Origin: CAZGCA01 sp964524145
GTDB taxonomy: Bacteria; Hydrogenedentota; CAZGCA01
Direction: 5' to 3'
Assembly: GCA_964524145.1 (NCBI GenBank)
Contig: CAZGCA010000003.1
Span: forward strand, 1-64,000
Length of the DNA stretch: 64,000 nt
Shown: positions 19,423 through 26,654 of the stretch, in pieces
Layout: each line of letters begins with the position of its first letter
Position numbering within the stretch: position 1 is the stretch's first letter
Position numbers and translations under genes: made by a program
The notes under the pieces: generated by a model
What the model saw: only the letters and a program-made list of their open reading frames with translations
Databases searched by the model: none
Told to the model about the DNA's origin: nothing

Positions 19423-19941
19423 TCAGCCGGTCAGTAATTCATCAACGATTCCCTTATAATCCGACATGTTGAAATCCGCTTCCTCGCCTTTCTTGGGGAG
19501 CGCTTTCAGCAACATGTCGTGGCGCAACTGCTGTGTAAGGTTATCAATTCGTTCGACTTGTTCGACAAACGCGGGATGGACGTATCCTTCCCGAATCGCT
19601 ATGTTTCTAAGAGCACCCATCACATCGGTGAACTTGACATTCTGCGGGCACCGAGCATAACACGTGTAGCACAGAGTGCATAACCATATGAAATCCGACG
19701 AGAGTACCTCCTCGCGCATGCCCAGGAGTACCATGCGAATTATCCTGCGCGGATTGTAGTCCGGGTCGATCTCGCTCACAGGACATCCTGCCGTGCATAT
19801 GCCGCACGAAAAACACACTGTAATGTTCTCTCCACCGGGCTCTTCGGCGACCTCGTACTTGAAGTTCGGGTCAAGCTCACTGGTGGAAATGACCGTCTCT
19901 CCACTCTCTACCGCGGTTCGGTCCTCAGAAGATTCGTTCAC
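19423..19941 (-). CDS. hdrC: HdrC-like iron-sulfur protein
   Basis: 172 residues with two [4Fe-4S] motifs, CFSCGICTAGCP and CTLCYTCYARCP, in the spacing and context of HdrC/QmoC soluble domains (PRRIIRMVLLGMREEVL between them). No membrane segment. GTG start with AGGGAG before it. HdrC normally pairs with HdrB, which carries the CCG active-site domains, but no HdrB gene lies in this operon, so it probably acts as a ferredoxin-like wire. Confidence 0.88.
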   Translation of the reverse strand: MNESSEDRTAVESGETVISTSELDPNFKYEVAEEPGGENITVCFSCGICTAGCPVSEIDPDYNPRRIIRMVLLGMREEVLSSDFIWLCTLCYTCYARCPQNVKFTDVMGALRNIAIREGYVHPAFVEQVERIDNLTQQLRHDMLLKALPKKGEEADFNMSDYKGIVDELLTG

Positions 19942-19988
19942 CTTGTCATCTCCCTACTCACGTCAGCCAAGATATGTTTGCGATCGGT

Positions 19989-20918
19989 TCAGTTCTTCAC
20001 ACTTTCCCTAGGCAGCAGTCCGGCCCGCTCGACGATTCCGGGCACTTTCTCCTCCCACTCAATCGCCATTATGTGGGCCCCATGCACGCCTTCCATCTCC
20101 TTCATCTCCTGAATGGTTTCGATTGCAATGGCGATTCCTTCTTCAGCCGCCTTGCCCTTGCCTGCCGAGCGCAATCGCTGTATCAGCGCGTCCGGGACAT
20201 CCACCCCCGCCACATTGTTCTTCATGTACCGCGCCATCCCAACCGATTTCAGGGGTGTGATACCTGCCATTATGTGGGTTTTTTCGTGAAGCCCGAGGTC
20301 TCTCGCCATCTCCATCCATTTGCGGAATTTGTCGAGGTCGTAGACGCATTGTGTCTGGATGAATTGCGCTCCGGCGGCAACTTTCTTTGCGAGACGCCGC
20401 ACGCGGAACTCGAACGGGTCCGAAAAGGGGCTGGCCGCCGCACCGATAAACATGTTTGGTGCTCCTTCGATGTCATCGCCTGAGACGAACTTACCCTCGT
20501 TTCTCATGGTCTTGACCGTCTGGATGAGTTGGATGGAGTCAAGATCGAAAACGTTTTTTGCCTGCGGGTGGTTGCCGAAATGCTGATGGTCGCCCGTGAG
20601 ACATAGGATGTTGCGGATACCTAGACCGTGCGCGCCAAGAATATCGCTCTGGATTGCTATTCGGTTTCTATCCCGGCACACCATCTGCATGACAGGCTCG
20701 ATGCCAAGGTTCAGCAGGATGGCGCACGTAGCTATGCTCGACATGCGCACGACAGCGGTCTGATTGTCTGTGACGTTGACAGCATCTACCATCCCTTTGA
20801 GATGCTCGGCTTTGCACCGAACCACCTCGACGTCGCATCCTTTCGGCGGACCCAACTCGCCCGTGACGGCAAACCCGCCATCGTCAAGAATCTGCTGTAG
20901 CCTGCTTACCGCTTTCAC
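19989..20918 (-). CDS. metF: Methylene-tetrahydrofolate reductase, MetF
   Basis: About 309 residues from the GTG of (M)KAVSRLQQILDDGG. The TIM-barrel family text is clear: AVTGELGPPKG, DAVNVTDNQTA, NILCLTGDHQHFG, GAQFIQTQCVYDL, IMAGITPLKSVGMARYM. It reduces methylene-THF to methyl-THF using FAD, a step of the Wood-Ljungdahl methyl branch or of methionine synthesis. Its place next to MetV and Hdr/Mvh genes is the arrangement known for electron-linked acetogen MetFV complexes. The GTG overlaps the metV stop (GTGA). Confidence 0.95.
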   Translation of the reverse strand: MKAVSRLQQILDDGGFAVTGELGPPKGCDVEVVRCKAEHLKGMVDAVNVTDNQTAVVRMSSIATCAILLNLGIEPVMQMVCRDRNRIAIQSDILGAHGLGIRNILCLTGDHQHFGNHPQAKNVFDLDSIQLIQTVKTMRNEGKFVSGDDIEGAPNMFIGAAASPFSDPFEFRVRRLAKKVAAGAQFIQTQCVYDLDKFRKWMEMARDLGLHEKTHIMAGITPLKSVGMARYMKNNVAGVDVPDALIQRLRSAGKGKAAEEGIAIAIETIQEMKEMEGVHGAHIMAIEWEEKVPGIVERAGLLPRESVKN

Positions 20919-21580
20919 AACATAACGTCCTCGCGCACAACACGCCTGACACCGCCGTGCGCGCTGTCTGACCAGTCTTTTGGAGGCATGATTTCGTCCA
21001 GCAGATCGAGGGTTCCGGCTTCTTTCATGCGGTCGTAGATCAACTGCCAGGCACACTCGATGTTGTCCGGATCGACTTCACACCGCCCGTTGACCGAACC
21101 GCCACACGGCCCGTTCAGCAGGCTCTTCGAACACCGTGCTATCGGGCATATTCCGCCGGTCTTGTACAGGATGCAGTTGCCGCATCCGGCACACGTCTCC
21201 GACCACAGACCTTGTTCGAGAGGTCTGCCCATGAAATGGGTGTTGAGCCCCGGATAGATTGGTACGTGCGGGAACTGTGCCGCCATCGTCTGGACGCCGA
21301 CTCCGCACGCCATCGACAGAACGCAGTCGTTCGCGTTGACTTTGCCAGTAAGGGGATCAAGGAACTCGGGCTCGCACTGTCTCTCGACGCAATCCACTGA
21401 GAAACACTTGCTGTCGTTTCTGAAGACCAGATCGAGCGTTGCTGCCATCAGCTCAGCTTCCCGTTCCCCTCCGGCCATGCACACCGTCACGCACGCGCCG
21501 CAACCCACAACCAGTATCTTACGGTGGGACTCGAGCATCTGCCGTATTTCTGCTATCGGTTTTCTCTCAGCAACTATCAC
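20915..21580 (-). CDS. metV: MetV, zinc/iron-sulfur partner of MetF
   Basis: 221 residues. It matches the MTHFR C-terminal-type family seen fused or adjacent to MetF. ILVVGCGACVTVCMAGGERE comes early; a dense late Cys cluster follows (CAGCGNCILYKTGGICPIAR, then CSKSLLNGPCGG, NGRCEVD). In acetogens MetV is a required partner of MetF and passes electrons to its FAD. GTG start. Confidence 0.94.
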   Translation of the reverse strand: MIVAERKPIAEIRQMLESHRKILVVGCGACVTVCMAGGEREAELMAATLDLVFRNDSKCFSVDCVERQCEPEFLDPLTGKVNANDCVLSMACGVGVQTMAAQFPHVPIYPGLNTHFMGRPLEQGLWSETCAGCGNCILYKTGGICPIARCSKSLLNGPCGGSVNGRCEVDPDNIECAWQLIYDRMKEAGTLDLLDEIMPPKDWSDSAHGGVRRVVREDVML

Positions 21581-21597
21581 TCAGACGTCTCCCGGCT

Positions 21598-22029
21598 TCA
21601 TGGAGCAGACTCGGATTGCTTCCCCAGACATTTCTCATAGCCGTGAATCCTGTCCCGCACGTTCTCGGACAGTTCCGCAAGACGATCCCTGAACACCTTG
21701 CTCTCGACCGCCGCAACGGGAAAAAAGGCTACCCGTTCCCGATTCCAGCCGATCTCTTCCAGCGTTCGAGCCACATACTCGACCCGCTTCTTCACCATCT
21801 TGTTGCCTGTCACATGTTTGCACGAACCTTCATGGCAACCGAATACTGCAACGCCATCCGCACCTGCACGGAACGCACCCAGAATGTCGATCGTCTGCAC
21901 ACTGCCGGAGCATGGCACGGAGATGATTCCGACGTTGTCCGGCAACGCAGCCGACGACGACTCATCTCCAGCAGCAAGCTTGCCCGAATGTTCGCAACAA
22001 AACGCCACGATTCTCGGTTCCCGTCTCAT
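21598..22029 (-). CDS. Divergent MvhD-like protein
   Basis: About 143 residues from MRREPRIVAFCCEHSG. It shares the MvhD plan (VPCSGSVQTIDILGAFRAGADGV, FGCHEGSCKHVTGN). The first motif, normally CxWC, reads CCEHSG, so one [2Fe-2S] ligand is shifted or lost. It lies between the Hdr-like flavoprotein and MetV, where MvhD sits in acetogen metVF-hdr clusters, so it is probably the adaptor linking that flavoprotein to MetVF. A GGAG lies unusually close to the ATG. Confidence 0.85.
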   Translation of the reverse strand: MRREPRIVAFCCEHSGKLAAGDESSSAALPDNVGIISVPCSGSVQTIDILGAFRAGADGVAVFGCHEGSCKHVTGNKMVKKRVEYVARTLEEIGWNRERVAFFPVAAVESKVFRDRLAELSENVRDRIHGYEKCLGKQSESAP

Positions 22030-22045
22030 TCTCCAAATACCCTCA

Positions 22046-23362
22046 CTACACAGACACCGCCACGTCCTGGTCTCGAAACTGATCGGCCAGCATCTGGATC
22101 GCGTTTGCGGGACACTGTGCGACGCAGATTCCACAAGCTTCACAGGCGATGTCTATGATTCTCGCTGCCTTGTTATGTCCTTTGTCATCAACCAGTATCT
22201 CAATTGCGTCGTGAGGACATGAGCGCAGGCAGGTGAGACACACCGCACACTTTGACGCGTCAACAGCCACTCTGCCCACAGGAACTAAGCGCTTTCCGTG
22301 CCGGAGAAGGTTGTGAACCTCAAGAGCTGCCCCTTTTGCCTCAGCCAGTATGTCTTCGACATCGAAGTTGCCGCGGCATCCACCGGCGAAGAATATGCCC
22401 CGTCTATTCGACTCGACGGGTTTGGCCCACACGTTGTTCTCCTGAAACCAGCCGTCGGAGTCGCAACTCACGTTCAACAAATGCTGCAACGAAACCCCGT
22501 CCGCAGGCACCGTAGCCCGTTCAGGGAGCACCAGCAGGTCACACTCGATCTCTATAAGACCCTGCCATCCGCCTGGGGCGGCTGCAGAGCTGTCCTTCAC
22601 CGTCACGGCCAAGCCGGTACGCGTTTCGCGGACCTGAGGTCTCATGTCTTCCAGCCTGAAGATGACAACGCCTTCGGACCGAGCTTCCCTGTAGAGTTCC
22701 TCCAATCCACTACCCGCCACATTCACGTTGTCGCAACAGACAAACACGCTGCTCTTTGACAGTCGCTTAATGGCAAGGGCGTTCTTCAGCGCGGAGGCTG
22801 AGAACATTGCGGAATCGACGCCTTCGTCTTCAACAATTAAACAGATGTTGCTCGGCATCCGCGAACGGTTCGTCTCGCTTTGTTGGAGATCGACCAGCCT
22901 TCTCTCGAGTTCCTTGTGCGATATGGTCTTCTCTGGGGAACCGGTGCCGGGCAATTCCTCTCCAAACTCAAGCCCGGTAGCGACGACTATCGCGCCACAC
23001 CTGTTTTCGATTGTCTGTCCGGCCTGCTCTATTTCCACTCGAAAATCGCCGACGGTTCCCGTAACACCGACGAGCCTCGCACCGGTCAGGACGCGCACAG
23101 CGGGGTTCTGTTTAATGGCCTCTATCCGCGACTGGACCAGTAGGTCGGATTCTCCACTGAGGCCGTATAACGAGGATAACGACAAAATACTTCCACCTGG
23201 CGACTCAGCAGTCTCGAGTAAGGTGACCTCGTATCCCAGACGAGTGAGTTTCAGGGCGGTTTCGAGCCCTGCCATGCCACCGCCAACAACCAGGACACGC
23301 TTATTAACAGAGATCCTTTCCAGGCGGACACCGCTGTTGACGGTTTTAGAGTAATGGTTCAC
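22046..23362 (-). CDS. HdrA/QmoB-like FAD protein with C-terminal ferredoxin
   Basis: 438 residues. The FAD site is VLVVGGGMAGLETALKLTRL, with AIVVATG later. The C-terminus has two [4Fe-4S] motifs, CAVCLTCLRSCP and CEACGICVAQCP. The HdrA-specific Cys cluster between FAD and linker is reduced, and the middle (FVCCDNVNV) departs from HdrA. The GTG start overlaps the preceding gene by 17 bases. Together with that gene it resembles a QmoAB pair, soluble flavoproteins that shuttle electrons. Confidence 0.85.
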   Translation of the reverse strand: MNHYSKTVNSGVRLERISVNKRVLVVGGGMAGLETALKLTRLGYEVTLLETAESPGGSILSLSSLYGLSGESDLLVQSRIEAIKQNPAVRVLTGARLVGVTGTVGDFRVEIEQAGQTIENRCGAIVVATGLEFGEELPGTGSPEKTISHKELERRLVDLQQSETNRSRMPSNICLIVEDEGVDSAMFSASALKNALAIKRLSKSSVFVCCDNVNVAGSGLEELYREARSEGVVIFRLEDMRPQVRETRTGLAVTVKDSSAAAPGGWQGLIEIECDLLVLPERATVPADGVSLQHLLNVSCDSDGWFQENNVWAKPVESNRRGIFFAGGCRGNFDVEDILAEAKGAALEVHNLLRHGKRLVPVGRVAVDASKCAVCLTCLRSCPHDAIEILVDDKGHNKAARIIDIACEACGICVAQCPANAIQMLADQFRDQDVAVSV

Positions 23363-24419
23363 TGAGGATGTTCCTCCGGCTGCTCAGGAACGAGACTGCA
23401 TCCATAGCCGCCGCCCGGGCATGTGCGATTGATCCTTCGATGTCCTTCGGTCCTTGACATGCTCCCGCGAGCCATATGCCCTCAACCGCTGTTCTGTTAG
23501 TGTCGGTTGGCTCAGGGTTTGCGAAGAACCCGCAGCTACCGGCGTCAATCCCCAGGATTGTCGCCAAGTCGGTCGCGTCACGCGCCGGCACCATACCGAC
23601 AGAAAGTACGACCATGTCGAACGTCTCTCTGACGAGCCGGCCCTTTGCAGAATCCTCGTACTGCACCTCAAGAGCCTCCGAATCACTCTCGCGCACGCTC
23701 ACGGGAATCGATCGTACAAACCGCATGGTCTCCCGACAGGTTTGATAGAACTCGTGAAACCCCTTTCCTGCGATCTGGATGTCCATGTAAAAAACCGCCA
23801 CGTCAAGCTCGGGAAGAAGCGACTGGGCAAGGCCGGCCATGCGAAGGGCGTACTTGCAGCATACGCGTGAGCAGTAATCGTTCCCGATATGCGCGTCCCG
23901 CGATCCGACACATTGTATGAAAGCAATGCGACTCGGTGGTCGCCCGTCGGAAGGGCGAGCAACGCTACCGGTCAACCGAATCTGTTCTTCCAGGTCCAAG
24001 CCTGTTACGACATTGGCCGAGGTTCTGTATCCGAGCTGAGGTTTGTGCCGCGCGTCAAACGGTTCAAAACCGCTGGCGACAATGACCGCTGCTGTATCCA
24101 GGAATGTCTTCTCGTTAATGTCACGGCACAGAAGCGAGACATGAAAATCACCCGCGCTGCCTGACACCTGCTCGACTTCCGTGTTGGTTAGAATCGATAT
24201 ATGCGGGTTGGATCGGACCTGGTCGAGCTTGTCCGCTACGACACACGCGCCGCACTGGCGGCATGCGTCGGTAGCCTTGCAGCAGAGTCTCGCACCGTGG
24301 CCGCCAATGTCGGCGTTTTTCTCCACGATGTATACGCTGTAGGCGCTCTCGGCGGCACCGAGAGCCGCTGTCACACCCGCTATTCCTCCCCCGATCACCA
24401 CTAGGTCAGATTCCGGCAA
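23346..24419 (-). CDS. HdrA/QmoA-like FAD protein
   Basis: 357 residues. FAD site LVVIGGGIAGVTAALGAAES; Cys-rich insert CCKATDACRQCGAC; HdrA signature IAFIQCVGSRDAHIGNDYCS followed by RVCCKYA; and the HdrA end text GIWLAGACQGPKDIEGSIA. It lacks the ferredoxin domains of full HdrA, which the overlapping downstream protein supplies. TTG start with GGGAG nine bases before, directly after a response-regulator gene. Confidence 0.88.
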   Translation of the reverse strand: MPESDLVVIGGGIAGVTAALGAAESAYSVYIVEKNADIGGHGARLCCKATDACRQCGACVVADKLDQVRSNPHISILTNTEVEQVSGSAGDFHVSLLCRDINEKTFLDTAAVIVASGFEPFDARHKPQLGYRTSANVVTGLDLEEQIRLTGSVARPSDGRPPSRIAFIQCVGSRDAHIGNDYCSRVCCKYALRMAGLAQSLLPELDVAVFYMDIQIAGKGFHEFYQTCRETMRFVRSIPVSVRESDSEALEVQYEDSAKGRLVRETFDMVVLSVGMVPARDATDLATILGIDAGSCGFFANPEPTDTNRTAVEGIWLAGACQGPKDIEGSIAHARAAAMDAVSFLSSRRNILSEPLL

Positions 24420-24425
24420 CTGGGG

Positions 24426-24818
24426 TTACTCCCTGTGAAGGTGGTGTGCCAGGCGTTCCTGCAATATCGCTCCGTCGACAGGTTTCTCTATATAGTCTTC
24501 GGCCTCGAGCTGCATGCCGGAACCAACCGCGTATTTGGTTGAAGAAAAGTGCTGTCCGACCGCCGTGAGCATCAGCACCGGTATGTCGGAGCACTCCGAA
24601 TCGCTCTTCAGTTCCTGGCATGCCTTGAAGCCGTCCTTCTCCGGCATCATGACGTCAAGCACGATCGCGTCCGGTTTCTCTTCCTTGGCTTTCTGGACGC
24701 CCTCTTTGCCGTCGTACGCAACGCTGATCTCGTACGGTTCGCCCGCGAGCGCCATCTTGATCAGCTCGACATCGTCCGGATCATCGTCAATCACCAACAC
24801 CCTGAACTTCTCAGCCAT
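24426..24818 (-). CDS. Stand-alone response regulator receiver
   Basis: 130 residues, a single CheY-like domain: VIDDDPDDVEL acidic pocket, phospho-acceptor in IVLDVMMPEKDG, switch Thr in MLTAVG, Lys in YIEKPVD. There is no output domain, so it relays phosphate or acts by protein contact. Start supported by AAAGGAG. It overlaps the end of the hybrid kinase gene. Confidence 0.93.
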   Translation of the reverse strand: MAEKFRVLVIDDDPDDVELIKMALAGEPYEISVAYDGKEGVQKAKEEKPDAIVLDVMMPEKDGFKACQELKSDSECSDIPVLMLTAVGQHFSSTKYAVGSGMQLEAEDYIEKPVDGAILQERLAHHLHRE

Positions 24819-25920
24819 CGCGTGATTCTCCTTTCATTTGGTGGAATGGGAGCCATACTCTGACTGTTGTCCCTTTCCCGAGTTCGCTCTCGACCTTGAT
24901 TCGACCACCATGTGTTTCGACGATTCGCTTCACGATTGGCAACCCCAAACCAGTGCCGGGGGTCATCCTGGTTTCGTCGCTCCGACACCGGTAGAACTCA
25001 TCGAATATGTTGGGTATGTCATCCTCCGGTACTCCCAATCCCGTATCGGAAATCTCCACGCGTATGCCTTCCTGGTTAGGCGTGGCTCTGACCCTGACCG
25101 TTCCGTCTTGGCGGTTGTACTTGAAGGCATTGTCAATGAGATTCATAAAGAGATGTTCGATCTGTTTGCGGTCCGCAGTGATCGATGGCAGTTCAGGATC
25201 GACGAGTAGTTCCAACGCGAGATCCTTTTCATGAGCGCGCGCCTGCCACCCCTCGACGAGTTCCCGCAACAGCGCGTCGAGATTCACGGACTCCGCCTGC
25301 TGCTCCAGCTTCTCGGACTGTAATCGGCTCAGGCTGAGCAGGTCTTCGAGCAATTGCCGCAACGCTCCCGCCCGTTTGAGGCACCTGTCCAAAATCGCGG
25401 TTCTTTCCTGTTCCTCTCCAGGGACGCCTTTGAGCAGGTTTTCAACATAGCCTTGGATAATGCCGACAGGTGATTTCAACTGGTGGTAGATCGTGAGGAC
25501 GAACCGCTCCTTCTCTTCCTCAGCCTTGGCAATGGCCTCGTGCAGCCTTTTGGTCTCGAGTGCTTTCTGTACGACAACCTCCAGTTCTTCCGGCGTGAAG
25601 GGTTTGCAGACGTAATCGAACGCTCCTTTCTTCATCGCTTCGACCGCGGTTTCCACGGTCGCAAATCCTGTGATGACGACGTTTACGATTTCCGGCCTTA
25701 GCTCTTTGATCCTGCCAATCAGCTCCATGCCAGGCATGCCGGGCATCTTGAGGTCGATCAGCGCCACATCGAAACTTCTGGACTCCACCAGGTGCAACCC
25801 TTCCTCGCCGCTCAACACGGTTTCGATCTCATAGTCGTGCTCGGACAGGATCGCGCGGCAGCTGTGCAGCACGACGCGTTCATCGTCGACAACCAAAATC
25901 GAGCCTCTTTCTTTCTTCAT
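24811..25920 (-). CDS. Receiver-histidine kinase hybrid
   Basis: About 369 residues from MKKERGSILVVDDERVV. The receiver (residues 5-120; phospho-Asp in VALIDLKMPGMPG, Lys in YVCKPFT) leads through a coiled coil into HisKA with the phospho-His in IYHQLKSPVG. HATPase boxes follow (NLIDNAFKYN, DTGLGVP, GTGLGLPIV). There is no membrane segment, so it is a cytoplasmic relay kinase. An in-frame upstream start at 25953 lies inside the preceding gene and is less likely. Confidence 0.93.
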   Translation of the reverse strand: MKKERGSILVVDDERVVLHSCRAILSEHDYEIETVLSGEEGLHLVESRSFDVALIDLKMPGMPGMELIGRIKELRPEIVNVVITGFATVETAVEAMKKGAFDYVCKPFTPEELEVVVQKALETKRLHEAIAKAEEEKERFVLTIYHQLKSPVGIIQGYVENLLKGVPGEEQERTAILDRCLKRAGALRQLLEDLLSLSRLQSEKLEQQAESVNLDALLRELVEGWQARAHEKDLALELLVDPELPSITADRKQIEHLFMNLIDNAFKYNRQDGTVRVRATPNQEGIRVEISDTGLGVPEDDIPNIFDEFYRCRSDETRMTPGTGLGLPIVKRIVETHGGRIKVESELGKGTTVRVWLPFHQMKGESRDG

Positions 25921-25922
25921 AC

Positions 25923-26348
25923 TCAGTTTCCCGGGTCGTCCTTCGTCATCCACGGCTGAGTCTCATGCTCCAGCCTTCTGAAAGCGCCCTCGACTACCCT
26001 CTCGATTTCATCAACGTCCAGCGGCTTCATCGCGTAGAAGAATATGTCCTCGTTTCTTATTCTCTGGGCCAACTCCACAGAGCTGTTTGCGGACATCACG
26101 ATGATGGGAAGCTTAGGATTGATATTCTTTAGTATTGGGATCATTTCATACGCTTTCATACCCGATAGCTCTACACCCATAAGGATTATTCCGGTGGTCT
26201 TCTCCACCATCTGGATAAGACCGCTGGCGGACTCCGCACTGCGAACGTCAAAACCTTTGCCGGCCAAATGAACCAACAGTTGCTTCCTCACCTCTTCGTC
26301 ACTATCAGCAACTATTACTACTGTGCTTGCCGTTGCTGACATCTCCAC
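25923..26348 (-). CDS. Pseudo-receiver protein (phospho-Asp replaced by Gly)
   Basis: 141 residues with the CheY fold: acidic start VIVADSDEE, and MKPLDVDE with the conserved Lys near the end. The phosphorylation strand reads IILMGVELSGM, so residue 58 is Gly where Asp is expected, and the following Pro is Ser. It probably cannot be phosphorylated in the normal way and may work as a structural or redox adaptor. First gene after the sigma-54 promoter at 26419-26434. GTG at 26348 or ATG at 26342 may start it. Confidence 0.88.
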   Translation of the reverse strand: MEMSATASTVVIVADSDEEVRKQLLVHLAGKGFDVRSAESASGLIQMVEKTTGIILMGVELSGMKAYEMIPILKNINPKLPIIVMSANSSVELAQRIRNEDIFFYAMKPLDVDEIERVVEGAFRRLEHETQPWMTKDDPGN

Positions 26349-26418
26349 TTACTCTCGAACCATATCAGGTTGTTCTGTGCTACATTGCCACCTCAGCTAA
26401 GACTTCAACTATCCATTA

Positions 26419-26434
26419 CGCATAGACCGTGCCG
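26419..26434 (-). promoter_or_regulatory. Sigma-54 (-24/-12) promoter of the Mvh/Hdr/MetVF operon
   Basis: Minus strand CGGCACGGTCTATGCG has the invariant GG and GC ten bases apart and matches TGGCACG-N4-TTGC except at two positions. Start of transcription would be near 26408, about 60 bases before the pseudo-receiver gene. An enhancer-binding protein gene lies immediately upstream. Confidence 0.72.
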
Positions 26435-26627
26435 TATGCACATCCACCAGACGCCCAGAGCAAACAAGCTCCGTAACTGGTTGACAGCGGGCGAATTAGG
26501 CCTTGTCTTCGTGGTTCCCGTTCTATCTGAGAAAGGACAAAGCCGTATAAGAATGACATACACGCCCATCGAAGAGAAAGAACGAAGCGGTTGGTTGGCA
26601 AGGCGTTGCACGAGTGTATCTGCGGGA

Positions 26628-26651
26628 TATACATGTATAGGACCCCTATAC
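26628..26651. promoter_or_regulatory. Overlapping palindromes, likely enhancer-binding site
   Basis: A perfect 12-bp palindrome TATACATGTATA (26628-26639) abuts an inverted repeat GTATAGG-ACC-CCTATAC (26635-26651); GACCC/GGGTC arms extend to 26655. It lies 4 bases after the ntrC-type stop codon and about 200 bp upstream of the sigma-54 promoter, a normal position for an NtrC-family activator site. It lacks a T-tract, which argues against a terminator. Confidence 0.5.
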
Positions 26652-26654
26652 GGG

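Noticed and set aside
26628..26651. Intrinsic terminator after the first ntrC-type gene
   Set aside because: Stems are short and AT-rich and no T-run follows on the minus strand; the position suits an activator site better.
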